Shown here one piece after another: positions 36,949 through 45,059 of a stretch of DNA of 50,414 nt. The notes beneath the pieces were generated by a model, which ran no database searches, was not told the origin of the DNA, and was given only the letters and a program-made list of their open reading frames with translations. This stretch comes from Desulfovibrio sp. (GTDB lineage: Bacteria; Desulfobacterota; Desulfovibrionia; Desulfovibrionales; Desulfovibrionaceae), in NCBI GenBank assembly GCA_016218665.1, contig JACRDI010000031.1, positions 1 to 50,414 on the forward strand. Reading direction: 5' to 3'. The position numbers and the translations under genes were made by a program. Numbering within the stretch: the stretch's first letter is position 1; each line of letters begins with the position of its first letter.

Positions 36949-37767
36949 ATGAACGGCACGCAAACGAGCGTCACCCTGCGTTTCGGCAAAGGCTGCGGCC
37001 TTGCGGCTGGGCAGAAATTTCTTCTTTTCCCCGGACCGGTGCAGGCCCTGCCCGCGGACATCCCCTTCGCCCATGCGCAGAGCCTGCCGCCGCTCAAGGC
37101 CGGGCACCTGCTGCGCGGCGAGCGCGACGAGCACCGCGTGCTGGGCCGCTTCTGGTGGCCGGGAGTGCCCGGCGTGGACGGCCAGCCCAGCGCCCCCTGC
37201 TGGCTGGCGGAGACGATCATTCCCGCGCCGGGCGGCCTGCACGAGGTGCGCGAGCTCGCACTCTCGCGCGAGGGCTTCGCCCTGGCCTGGATCACCCTGA
37301 GCGACAAGGGCGCGGCCGGCCTGCGCGCCGACGCTTCGGGCCCGCTCATCGAGGAGTTGGCCAAGGGGCAGATGCCCCTGTGCCTCGCGCGCGGCTTCGT
37401 CCTGCCGGACGAGGAGCGCCAGATCGCCGCGCTGCTGGCCCAGCTGGCCCTGGTGGACGGCTTCGATTTCATCTGCACCACGGGCGGCACGGGTGTGGCC
37501 CCGCGCGACGTAACCCCGGAGGCCACCTTGCGCGTCATAGAGAAGAGGTTGCCCGGCTTCGAGCGGGCCATGACCCTGGCCAGCCTGGCCAAGACCCCGC
37601 GCGGGGCGGTGTCGCGCGCGGTGTGCGGAACCCTGGGCGGGGCGGTGATCCTGAACCTGCCCGGCAGCCCCAAGGCCGTGCGCGAATGCCTGGAGGCCGT
37701 GTTGCCAGCGGTGGCGCACACCATAGAGAAGCTGCAGGGCGACCCGGCCGACTGCGCCGCCGGCTGA
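36949..37767 (+). CDS. MogA/MoaB-family molybdopterin protein with N-terminal extension
   Basis: This is a 272-residue protein. Residues 110-265 form the MogA/MoaB fold with WITLSDKGAAGLRADASGP, the TTGGTGVAPRDVTPEAT substrate loop and NLPGSPKAV. This domain adenylylates molybdopterin before metal insertion. The first 110 residues are an extra domain (with GRFWWPGVPGVDG near 65-75) not found in E. coli MogA, of unknown role. Molybdo- or tungstoenzymes such as formate dehydrogenases would be the clients in a sulfate reducer. Confidence 0.85.
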   Translation: MNGTQTSVTLRFGKGCGLAAGQKFLLFPGPVQALPADIPFAHAQSLPPLKAGHLLRGERDEHRVLGRFWWPGVPGVDGQPSAPCWLAETIIPAPGGLHEVRELALSREGFALAWITLSDKGAAGLRADASGPLIEELAKGQMPLCLARGFVLPDEERQIAALLAQLALVDGFDFICTTGGTGVAPRDVTPEATLRVIEKRLPGFERAMTLASLAKTPRGAVSRAVCGTLGGAVILNLPGSPKAVRECLEAVLPAVAHTIEKLQGDPADCAAG

Positions 37768-37839
37768 AGCGGCCTGACGGAGCGGCGGAGCATGCCCGGA
37801 ATCGGAGGCTCGGCGCGGAATCTGTCCTGGCATTCGGCC

Positions 37840-37868
37840 TTGCATCCCGCATGGCCGTGGACTATAAA
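37840..37868 (+). promoter_or_regulatory. Promoter of the tolC transcript
   Basis: A -35-like TTGCAT (37840-37845), a 17-base spacer and a good -10 TATAAA (37863-37868) are visible in the 174-base gap before tolC. The predicted transcript start near 37875 leaves a leader of about 67 bases. Confidence 0.5.
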
Positions 37869-37941
37869 CACTCGTTTGAAAGCTGCCGATAGCGACACTG
37901 GGCACCAACCCGCCCCGAAACGAGCAGCAGAAGGACTGAAC

Positions 37942-39330
37942 ATGACACGCAAGAAAGCCCTGCGCATCGTCCCCGCCCTCATGTGCGTCCTGTGCCTGGC
38001 GGCCCCGGCCCTGGCCCAGCAGGCGGCCCCGGCTCCTTCGCCCATGCAGACCGCCCAGCAAGCCAAGGCGCAGGTCATGCCCAGCAACCTGGACCTGAGG
38101 CAGGCGGTGGAGTACGGCCTGGCCAACAACCCGACCATGGTCTCGGCCCGGGCGCAGCTGCTGGGCAGCGAGTACGACGTGAACTCGGCCATGGCCGACT
38201 TCCTGCCCACGGCCACCGCCAATTACGGGGTGCTCAGCTACGATCGCCAGCCGAAGTCGGGCGGCTACGCCGCCAGCGACCAGACGGTCTGGACCGCGCA
38301 GCTGAACCTGCGCCAGCCCGTGTTCACCGGCTTCCAGCTCCTTTCCACCTACCAGAAGGCCAAGCTCGCCAAGGAGCAGAACGAGGCCAAGCTGACCCAG
38401 ACGGAACTGACCCTCATCGGCGCCATTCAGACCAGCTATCTGGCCCACCTGAAGGCCAAGATGGACGTGAAGAGCGCCCAGGACGCCGTGGAGCGCCTCA
38501 AGTCCCAGCTCAAGGTGACCACCGCCTTCTTCGATGTGGGCCTGAAGCCCAGGCTGGACGTGCTGCAGGCCGAGGTGGACGAGGCCAACGCCGAGCAGGA
38601 TCTGCTCAAGGCCCAGAACTCCCTGGACACCACCCGAGCCAAGCTGAACTCGCTGCTGAACCTGCCCATCGAGGCCCCGGTGTCCTACGTGGGCGAGCTG
38701 ACCTACACCCCTTTCACCCTCGACCTTAACGAGTGCCTGAACCGCGCCTACAAGGGCCGGCCGGACATCGCCATCGGCGTCAAGAGCGTGGGCATTGCCG
38801 AGAAGGACCAGACCATCGCCGGCAGCGCCTTCTACCCGCAGGTCAGCGCGGACTACAACTACTACAAGAAGGGCGACAGCCCCTCGGTGAACGAGAGCAA
38901 GTACCTCTCCAACTCCGCCAGGGAGTACTGGACCGTGGGCGCCAACGCCTCCTGGGCGTTCTTCCAGTGGGGCAGCACCTACAACAAGTACAAGAGCGGC
39001 GGCGAGAACGTGAACAAGATGCGCGCCGACCTGGAAAACACCAAGCTGAACGCCGGCTACGAGGTGAAGCAGTACATGCTGAGCCAGCGCGAGGCCGCCG
39101 ACCGCATCAGCGTGGCGCGCAAGTCCGTGGAGGCCGCGCGCGAGAGCTACCGCATGGCCCTTGCCCGCTACCAGGCCCAGGTGGGCACCAACACCGACGT
39201 GCTGGACGCCCAGTCCAAGGTCAGCAGCAGCGAGGCGTCGCTCTCCCAAGCCCTGTCGGACTACCAGACCGCCCTGTCCAACCTGTACGTCGCCATGGGC
39301 GAGAAGAACCCGCCCCTGGAGAACCGCTAG
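37942..39330 (+). CDS. tolC: TolC-family outer membrane efflux protein
   Basis: This is a 462-residue protein with a cleavable signal peptide (about 1-26, ending LAAPALAQQ). Two OEP repeats follow, each with long helices that build the periplasmic tunnel and beta strands for the outer-membrane barrel. Typical segments are LDLRQAVEYGLANNPTMVSA at the start of the first repeat and VGTNTDVLDAQ in the last. It exports substrates with an inner-membrane pump or type I secretion system, none of which is adjacent. It is followed after 8 bases by the candidate selenoprotein gene. Confidence 0.92.
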   Translation: MTRKKALRIVPALMCVLCLAAPALAQQAAPAPSPMQTAQQAKAQVMPSNLDLRQAVEYGLANNPTMVSARAQLLGSEYDVNSAMADFLPTATANYGVLSYDRQPKSGGYAASDQTVWTAQLNLRQPVFTGFQLLSTYQKAKLAKEQNEAKLTQTELTLIGAIQTSYLAHLKAKMDVKSAQDAVERLKSQLKVTTAFFDVGLKPRLDVLQAEVDEANAEQDLLKAQNSLDTTRAKLNSLLNLPIEAPVSYVGELTYTPFTLDLNECLNRAYKGRPDIAIGVKSVGIAEKDQTIAGSAFYPQVSADYNYYKKGDSPSVNESKYLSNSAREYWTVGANASWAFFQWGSTYNKYKSGGENVNKMRADLENTKLNAGYEVKQYMLSQREAADRISVARKSVEAARESYRMALARYQAQVGTNTDVLDAQSKVSSSEASLSQALSDYQTALSNLYVAMGEKNPPLENR

Positions 39331-39338
39331 GAGCCGAC

Positions 39339-39560
39339 GTGGGCTTTCTGTCCTCCCATCGCAAGCGGCCGGAGGCCCGCACCCTGCCGGGCCTCAAGTG
39401 CCCGTCCTGCGGCGGGGGGCTGTACCTCAGCCGCGCCTGACGAGACGTTTCCCTGCGCTGCACGGTGTGCGGCGCAAAGCATCGCCTGCAGGACTTCGCC
39501 GCGCAGATGGACGAAGACTTCGAACAGGAGGTGGGCTTTGTGCCCATGGACCGCCTGTGA
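39339..39560 (+). CDS. Dual-CXXC small zinc-ribbon protein, candidate selenoprotein (in-frame UGA)
   Basis: This is a 74-codon frame from GTG 39339 to TGA 39558-39560, interrupted by one in-frame TGA at 39438-39440 (codon 34). Before it lies CPSC (Cys21, Cys24); after it lies CTVC (Cys41, Cys44). The two halves thus form one zinc ribbon only if the UGA is read. TAGGAG lies 5 bases before the GTG. Seventeen bases after the UGA codon's first base, a perfect 9-bp hairpin with a GGU loop resembles a bacterial SECIS. I recall small dual-CXXC (seleno)proteins being annotated in Desulfovibrio genomes. Alternatives are a sequencing error or a pseudogene. The role is unknown; a redox-active or metal-binding site is likely. 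Confidence 0.75.
39455..39475 (+). promoter_or_regulatory. SECIS-like hairpin
   Basis: Bases 39455-39463 pair with 39467-39475 over 9 bp, including one U-G pair, closed by the loop GGU (39464-39466). The loop begins 27 bases from the U of the UGA codon, counting that U as one. The apical UGCA...GGU...UGC pattern is like that of the E. coli fdhF SECIS, where the loop is about 22 bases away. It lies inside the coding frame, as bacterial SECIS elements do. Confidence 0.7.
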
Positions 39561-39621
39561 TTGCCTCCCCGCTGGGGAGACGGCTCGCGGCGCAGCCGGG
39601 CAGGCGCGCGGACGCTGTGTT

Positions 39622-40542
39622 TTGGCGCGGCCTCTCGGGGCCGCGCTCTTGTTTCTTCTTCTGCTGATGCTGCCCGCCCTTGCCCAGGCCCAGACCGCCC
39701 AGGGCGTGTGGGACCCGCTGGTGCGCCGGCTGGCGGACGACGGTTTCGATCAGGGCGGGTTGAATACCCTGTTCTCCCGGCCGGAAGTGCGCTTCAATCC
39801 GCTCGTCATGGCGCGCAAGATGAACGCCCTGCTGGAGATCAAGCTCTCCGTCGGGAAGCCGAAGCCCGAGGCCCCGGAGCTCTACATCAGCTACCTGAAC
39901 CCCTTCCTCATCATGCAGGCGCGCGGCTTTTTGGAGACGCAGAAGACGGCCCTGCGGGAGGCCCGCAAGCGCTACGGAGTGCCCGAGGAGATCATCACCG
40001 CGCTGCTTTTGGTGGAAACCAAGCTTGGCCGCAACGTGGGCAGCAAGAGCGCGCTTTCCACCTTGGCCAGCATGGCCCTGGCCGGCGATTTCTCCCTGGT
40101 GGCCCCGCACATAGAGTACCGCGACCTCTCGCCGGAGCTGGCCGCCTGGCTGCGCTGGCGCACGGCCCAAAAGGCCGCCTGGGCCTACAAGGAGCTCAAG
40201 GCGCTGCTCATCTACGCCAAGAGCGCCGGATACGACCCGGCGAGCATTCCCGGCTCGGTTTACGGGGCCATCGGCATCTGCCAGTTCATGCCCACGAACG
40301 CCGTGCGCTACGGGGCCGACCTGGACGGCGACGGCCGGGTGGATCTCTTCAACCCCACGGACGCGGTTTTGAGCACCGCGCGCTTCCTGGCCGCCAACGG
40401 CTGGCGGGCGAACATGGGGCGCGAGAGGCAACTGGCCGTGCTGTACCGCTACAACCACTCGCATCCTTACACGCGCACCATCATGGCCGTGGCCGACATC
40501 CTGCGCGGCGACGACGGCTCGGACGCGTCTTCTGGCTGGTAG
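39622..40542 (+). CDS. Lytic murein transglycosylase (MltB-like)
   Basis: This is a roughly 306-residue peptidoglycan-cleaving enzyme. The conserved SLT catalytic glutamate is in ALLLVETKLGRNVGSKS. YGAIGICQFMPTNAVRYG and DLFNPTDAVLSTARFLAANG match the MltB/SltB family. I chose the TTG at 39622 because it gives a clean signal peptide (MARPLGAALLFLLLLMLPA, cleaved after ALAQA). An in-frame TTG at 39538 has a better ribosome site (AGGAGG, 39526-39531) but overlaps the preceding gene and adds 28 residues before the hydrophobic core. The enzyme acts in the periplasm. Its stop codon lies in a 12-base tandem repeat. Confidence 0.85.
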   Translation: MARPLGAALLFLLLLMLPALAQAQTAQGVWDPLVRRLADDGFDQGGLNTLFSRPEVRFNPLVMARKMNALLEIKLSVGKPKPEAPELYISYLNPFLIMQARGFLETQKTALREARKRYGVPEEIITALLLVETKLGRNVGSKSALSTLASMALAGDFSLVAPHIEYRDLSPELAAWLRWRTAQKAAWAYKELKALLIYAKSAGYDPASIPGSVYGAIGICQFMPTNAVRYGADLDGDGRVDLFNPTDAVLSTARFLAANGWRANMGRERQLAVLYRYNHSHPYTRTIMAVADILRGDDGSDASSGW

Positions 40543-40583
40543 ACTGACCGGTAGAGTGGTCGGTAGAGCGGTCGGTAGTGGTC
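40538..40583. repeat. 12-base tandem repeat at the transglycosylase 3' end
   Basis: The units are GGTAGACTGACC, GGTAGAGTGGTC, GGTAGAGCGGTC and a shortened GGTAGTGGTC. The first unit contains the TAG stop codon of the transglycosylase, so further units lie just outside the gene. Confidence 0.7.
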
Positions 40584-40672
40584 GGCCCCTGTGCGGGCGC
40601 GGCCAGTCGGAGCGGGGCCGCCGAGCAGTAAGCTTGACCGTGTTGGTCGGCCCTCGCGGGCGCGGCTAGTCG
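40580..40672. repeat. Imperfect 28-30 base direct repeat between convergent genes
   Basis: Copy 1 (40580-40609) and copy 2 (40645-40672) share GGTCGGCCC, GCGGGCGCGGC and AGTCG. Copy 2 includes the stop codon of the minus-strand glycosyltransferase. There is no gene between 40543 and 40665. Confidence 0.65.
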
Positions 40673-41772
40673 AAGAAGCCTTCGTAGAGCGTGAGGGTGC
40701 GCTGCAGGAAGTCGCGGCCGGAGAGCTGCGACAGGGTCAGGTCGCAGGCCTTGAGGTTCTCCTGGCGGAAGGCCGGATCGTCCATGGCTCTGGCGATGCG
40801 CTTGACCATGGCGTCCACGTCGCCCGCGGGAAAGAGGGCCTCCGGGGGCAGCAGGTCGGGCATCACGCCCACGTCGGAGGAGATGAGCGGCCTGCCGCAG
40901 GCCATGATCTCCAGGGCCGCGCGTGCGATTGTCTCCGACCAGAGGGAGGAGACGATGCCGATGTCGGCGGCGCTGAGGCAGGCGGCCACGTCGTCCCTGT
41001 GTCCGGTGATGGTTGTGAAACGCTCCAGCTTGAATTCCTTGATCCAGGCGCGCACCTCGTCCTCTCCCGTGGCGCTGCCGAAGCCCAGCAGCATGAGCCG
41101 GAGCTTGCGGTAGCCCTGCTGCTTGTGCACCAGGCGCGACACCGCCTCAATGGTCTCGCGCTGGCCCTTGACCTTGTCGAAGCGGCCCACAAGCGCCAGC
41201 ACGGTCTCGCGCTCGCCGTAGCCGAATTCGGCCCGCACGCGGGCGCGGCCCTCGGCGTCGAAGCGGAAGCGCTCGCGGTCCACCCCGCCGTGGATGAGCC
41301 AGACCTTGTCCTCCGGGGTTTTCATCACCGAGAGGAAGTGCCGGGCCATGCGCGAGTTGGTCACCACCACCGCGTCGCACACCTTGGCGTGCAGGAAGCG
41401 ATTGAAGGCGTCGGCCCTGGGCGGACGCTGGTCGCCGCGGGTGCGCACCAGCCGGTAGCCGAAGAAGGGCTTCAAAAGCCCCCAGAGGAAGAAGCCCTCG
41501 CCCCGGTGGCAGTTGACTATCTGCGGTTTGAGCGAACGCAGCAGGGCCACGAGTTTGCCCAGGGTGGCGGCCAGGCGCAGGGGGTTGGCCGTGTTCAGGT
41601 CCATGGGCCGGGCGTCGAGGCCCCATTCCAGGGCCTTCTTGTGGCTTTCCGTGCCGCCCTGGGTGACGACGACGACGGTGTGCCCGGCCTCCTTGAGCAG
41701 CCGGGCCAGGTACAGCCCGTACCATACGGTGGCGTTGAACCAGCGGACGTTGACGACCTGGACGACAACCAT
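40666..41772 (-). CDS. Glycosyltransferase family 4 protein
   Basis: This is a 368-residue GT-B fold enzyme. The N-terminal half has the GLYLARLLKEAGHTVVVVTQ acceptor-side motif. The C-terminal half has VGRFDKVKGQRETIEAVSRL, LLGFGSATGEDE and the E-x7-E sugar-nucleotide motif in WSETIARAALEIMACGRPLI. It probably adds a sugar in lipopolysaccharide or glycan assembly at the inner membrane; donor and acceptor are unknown. It stands alone between repeats and a short divergent region. Confidence 0.9.
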   Translation of the reverse strand: MVVVQVVNVRWFNATVWYGLYLARLLKEAGHTVVVVTQGGTESHKKALEWGLDARPMDLNTANPLRLAATLGKLVALLRSLKPQIVNCHRGEGFFLWGLLKPFFGYRLVRTRGDQRPPRADAFNRFLHAKVCDAVVVTNSRMARHFLSVMKTPEDKVWLIHGGVDRERFRFDAEGRARVRAEFGYGERETVLALVGRFDKVKGQRETIEAVSRLVHKQQGYRKLRLMLLGFGSATGEDEVRAWIKEFKLERFTTITGHRDDVAACLSAADIGIVSSLWSETIARAALEIMACGRPLISSDVGVMPDLLPPEALFPAGDVDAMVKRIARAMDDPAFRQENLKACDLTLSQLSGRDFLQRTLTLYEGFFD

Positions 41773-41832
41773 GGAGGGAAACCTTATGCTTCCGGCGCGA
41801 TGCGCCGATGAGAGATGCGGAGGCGGAGCGGG

Positions 41833-42195
41833 CTATTCAAAGATTTCCCGCTTGGTCACGGCTTCGCTCTTGATGCGGTCGAGCAGGTCGGCCAGGGCGG
41901 GCTTCACGTTCTCGCGGATGTCTCCGGCCACGATGATGAAGAGCACGTCGTCGCCGGGCTGCATGAGGCCGCCGTTGGCATGGGCCACCACGCGGAAGAT
42001 GCCCGGACGCTTTTCGAATTCCTCGCACAGGGCCTTGATCCTGGCGCGGTCGGGGGTGATCTCGATGGCCTTGACGCTGGAACGGTCTTTTCTGGACCAG
42101 CCGCGCACCACGCCGTTGTGGACCAGGACCATGCCCACATTGTCCGTGAAGCCCGGCTCCTTCTTGAGTTCTGCGATTGCCTGGCTTATGTCCAT
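41833..42195 (-). CDS. Short MoaE-like molybdopterin synthase subunit
   Basis: This is a 120-residue protein resembling MoaE, the large subunit that adds sulfur to precursor Z. It retains HNGVVRGWSR, RVVAHANGGLMQPGDDVLFIIVAG (matching the HRxGxLxxGE strand pair) and a C-terminal DRIKSEAVTKRE in place of the E. coli LKTRAPFWKRE active-site segment. Both lysines are present, but one residue closer together, and the last 25-30 residues of E. coli MoaE are absent. GGAGG precedes the ATG at 42195. No MoaD gene is adjacent. Catalysis in the standard reaction is probable but not certain. Confidence 0.78.
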   Translation of the reverse strand: MDISQAIAELKKEPGFTDNVGMVLVHNGVVRGWSRKDRSSVKAIEITPDRARIKALCEEFEKRPGIFRVVAHANGGLMQPGDDVLFIIVAGDIRENVKPALADLLDRIKSEAVTKREIFE

Positions 42196-42230
42196 GCGAG
42201 ACCTCCGGTAGGAATTGAACTGGAGAGGAA

Positions 42231-45023
42231 ATGTACACACTTTCGACCCTGTTGGAAAGACTGCCGAGCGTCTCCCAGGCGCGGCTCATCAGCTCCGGCT
42301 ACGGGTTGTGGCTGGTGTGGACAGGCTCGTTCAACAACGCCATCGGCCACACCCTGCGCGACCACGGCCTGGTGCAGCTGGTGGAGGATCCCTGCCAGAG
42401 CTTCTGGGTGTCCTTCAACCCGGATATCTTCCGCGCCTTGGCCAAGCTGCAGATATGGTCCAAGCTGAACCCCCTGCCGCTGTTCTGCCAGGTCATGCCG
42501 GTCACCGCCCTGGTGGGCTACGACATGAACCTGTCCGTGTCGGTGCCCAGGGAGTTCGCCCGCCAGCAGGCCGGCTCGGCCGAGGACCTGGAGGTGCTGC
42601 TGCACCCCAAGGCGCAGGACGGGCTCAAGAGCATCCACGGACTGTCCGTGGGCGGCAGCGTGTCCATGCAGGGCTTGGCCAACGTGGGCTGGGTGCCGCT
42701 GGTGTCGGATCAGGGCCTCGACTACAGCTCCCCGGCCAACTGGTACGGCGTCATCCGGCCCCTGGGCCGCCTGGGCGAGCGCGAGGCCATCGCCGGCTGG
42801 CGCGCCTTCTTCTCCGAGGTCCAGGGAGTCTTCCAGCGCCTGAGCATCAAGTACCTGGCCGACGACGCCCAGGGCTTCGTCATTTTCCCGCTGGAGAACT
42901 ACCGCCAGCTGCGCCAGTACTGCATGGAGGTGTCCAGCCTGGTGGCGGAGCTGAAAGCCACGCAGCGGGCCTACTGGCCCTGCGTGTTCGCCATTTCCGA
43001 CCAGCGCGGCATGGGCTTTTCCATGGACCTGCCGCAGCGCATGGGCCTGGACTGGAACCGGCTGACGCCGGACTTCCTGCACATGCGCTACCGCGACGGC
43101 TACGCCCTGTACGACGCCTTCAAGGTCAACGAGGTGAGCTACGGCGGCGAGCAGGAGTCGCTGGACTCCTGGTGCAACGTGACCCAGCGCCAGGCCGACG
43201 GCCAGGCCGGGCAGGGCAGCATGGAGATGCCCCTGCCCAGGCGCTGGCTTGCCGGCACCGGGACGGAGTGCTTCTATTGCGGGTTCAAGAGCCACACCGC
43301 GGGCACGTGCCCCAGCAGGCTCCAGCCGCCCTTCCGCCAGCAGGTGTGGACGGAGCTGGGCGGCAGGAACGTGACCGACATGGCCCAGGCCCTCAAGAGC
43401 ATGGATGAGGCGGCCGATCCCGCACGGCTGACGCAGCAGATGGCCGCGCTCATGAAGGGCGAAGGCGTGGAGTCCGCCCTGGTGCGGGCCATCTTCGCCA
43501 TCGGCGCGCCCTATCAGCCCGGCGTGCTGCCGCTTGTGCAGCGCATCAAGAACCGCGAGTGGCCGGTCGAGCCGGAGCAGCTGAACCCGGAAGAACCCTG
43601 GCCCCTGGCGGAAGCCTTCGCCACGTTCCAGGGCGGAGATCTGGAAAAGGCCAAGGACGCCGTGCGCGCGGTGAGCGCCAAGGCCGGCCGCAGCTTCGAG
43701 GCCGCCTGCCTGGAGGGCTTCATCGCCCTGGAGTCCGGCGACGCCCACATGGCCCAGTTCTACTGGCAGGAGGCCGGGCGCCTTGGACAGAGCAACATCC
43801 AGCAGTGCTACGTGCTTTTCCTGCAGGGGCGCCTGCGCGAGGTGGCCGGCGAGTACCGCGAGGCTCTGGGGCTGTACCGGCAGGTGCACACGGGGTCGTC
43901 GCGCTGGCTGGAGCCCACCTACCGCGAAGGCGTGTGCATGGTGAAGATGGGCTTCACCGGGCAGTCCCTGGAGATCTTCGCCGATCTCGTGTCCCGCGAT
44001 CCCATGTTCTTCAACCGCATCCTCATCGACATCGAGATCGACCGCGGGCGGGTGCATGTGCTCTCCGGCCTGTGGGTGCCCTGGCGCGAGGCCCAGGCGA
44101 AGGCCGAGGCCATCGGCGTCAAGGTGACGAACCTTCTGAAAGAGATGCCCCAGTGGTTCGAGGAGGACCACCCCTTCCGCCCGTCCGCCCAGCAGCATCT
44201 GGAGCGCATGGACGCCCTGGCCAACACCGAGAACTTCGTGGCCTTCCGCGAGCTGGGGCGCGGCATGGACGGCTTCACCCAGGAGATGCAGAAGCAGATC
44301 GACGAGGAGATCAAGCGCATAAAGGAGAAGGTCTCCGTGTACGCGCAGCGCCTGCGCGACGTGCAGTACGAGGCGGGCTGGTTCCCCTTCCCGAAGCTCC
44401 TGCGCGATTTCAACCGCGATTTCAACTTCTGCGTCAAGCGCATCAACTGGATCATGACCCAGCAGCTGCGCACGGCCGGCAACTTCCGCGCCGCGCGCCG
44501 CCACGTGCCGGAGATAGAGGAACACCTCATCGACCTGTCCAAGCGGCTGGTCACCCTGCGCATCGTGCGCGACAGCACCCTCTTCGCCATGATCCTGGGC
44601 AAGAACTTCGTGTGGATCGAGGTGGTGGGCCTGGCCCTGGCCCTCTTGACCATCCCGGTGCTGCTCTTCTATTCAAGCAAAATGGCCAGCAACTGGATCA
44701 TCGACGGGATCCTGGCGCAAAAATGGGCCTTCCAGAAGGGGCTCATCTTCCTGGTCACGGTGTTCGCCCTTGGCCTGGCCTCGCTGTTGAGCGTCATGAC
44801 CTTCGAAAAGAAGAAGCGCCAACTCTTCGAGGCCGATGCCGACCGCCGGGCGGCGCGGAAGAAGACCGGCGGCAAGCCCGCTGCGAAGCCCGCGCCCAAG
44901 GCCGCGCCCAAGGGCGACGAAGCCGCGCAGGCAAAGGGCGGGGCCAAGCCGGCGCCCAAGCCGGGCGCAAAGCCCCCGGCCAAGCCGGGAGCCAAGGCCG
45001 GCGCCAAGGCCGGCAAGAAGTAG
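42231..45023 (+). CDS. Large membrane protein with CCHC zinc knuckle and Lys/Ala/Pro-rich tail
   Basis: This 930-residue protein belongs to no family I recognise. Residues 1-330 are a soluble domain of unknown fold. Residues 347-360 form an exact C-x2-C-x4-H-x4-C zinc knuckle (Cys347, Cys350, His355, Cys360). Residues 385-600 are helical with TPR-like pairs (EAACLEGFIALESGDAHMAQ). A predicted coiled region (about 680-710) follows. Two TM helices lie near 796-817 and 836-858. A basic Ala/Lys/Pro tail (about 875-930) resembles histone H1-type tails. The ATG at 42231 follows GGAGAGGA. It is divergent from the MoaE-like gene by 35 bases and precedes gpmA. Confidence 0.8.
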   Translation: MYTLSTLLERLPSVSQARLISSGYGLWLVWTGSFNNAIGHTLRDHGLVQLVEDPCQSFWVSFNPDIFRALAKLQIWSKLNPLPLFCQVMPVTALVGYDMNLSVSVPREFARQQAGSAEDLEVLLHPKAQDGLKSIHGLSVGGSVSMQGLANVGWVPLVSDQGLDYSSPANWYGVIRPLGRLGEREAIAGWRAFFSEVQGVFQRLSIKYLADDAQGFVIFPLENYRQLRQYCMEVSSLVAELKATQRAYWPCVFAISDQRGMGFSMDLPQRMGLDWNRLTPDFLHMRYRDGYALYDAFKVNEVSYGGEQESLDSWCNVTQRQADGQAGQGSMEMPLPRRWLAGTGTECFYCGFKSHTAGTCPSRLQPPFRQQVWTELGGRNVTDMAQALKSMDEAADPARLTQQMAALMKGEGVESALVRAIFAIGAPYQPGVLPLVQRIKNREWPVEPEQLNPEEPWPLAEAFATFQGGDLEKAKDAVRAVSAKAGRSFEAACLEGFIALESGDAHMAQFYWQEAGRLGQSNIQQCYVLFLQGRLREVAGEYREALGLYRQVHTGSSRWLEPTYREGVCMVKMGFTGQSLEIFADLVSRDPMFFNRILIDIEIDRGRVHVLSGLWVPWREAQAKAEAIGVKVTNLLKEMPQWFEEDHPFRPSAQQHLERMDALANTENFVAFRELGRGMDGFTQEMQKQIDEEIKRIKEKVSVYAQRLRDVQYEAGWFPFPKLLRDFNRDFNFCVKRINWIMTQQLRTAGNFRAARRHVPEIEEHLIDLSKRLVTLRIVRDSTLFAMILGKNFVWIEVVGLALALLTIPVLLFYSSKMASNWIIDGILAQKWAFQKGLIFLVTVFALGLASLLSVMTFEKKKRQLFEADADRRAARKKTGGKPAAKPAPKAAPKGDEAAQAKGGAKPAPKPGAKPPAKPGAKAGAKAGKK

Positions 45024-45059
45024 CAGCCCGCCCGCTGGGCGGAGAAAGGAGCAGCGCCC

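Noticed and set aside
36091..39249. 1052-codon minus-strand frame opposite DUF1614, mogA and tolC
   Set aside because: The translation is low-complexity Gly/Ala/His-rich with no motifs, while the plus strand carries three recognisable genes with ribosome sites.
39339..39440. 33-residue truncated peptide ending at the first TGA, as a standalone gene or pseudogene
   Set aside because: The second CXXC pair follows in the same frame with no base missing and a SECIS-like hairpin is present, so read-through is the simpler explanation. A pseudogene cannot be fully excluded.
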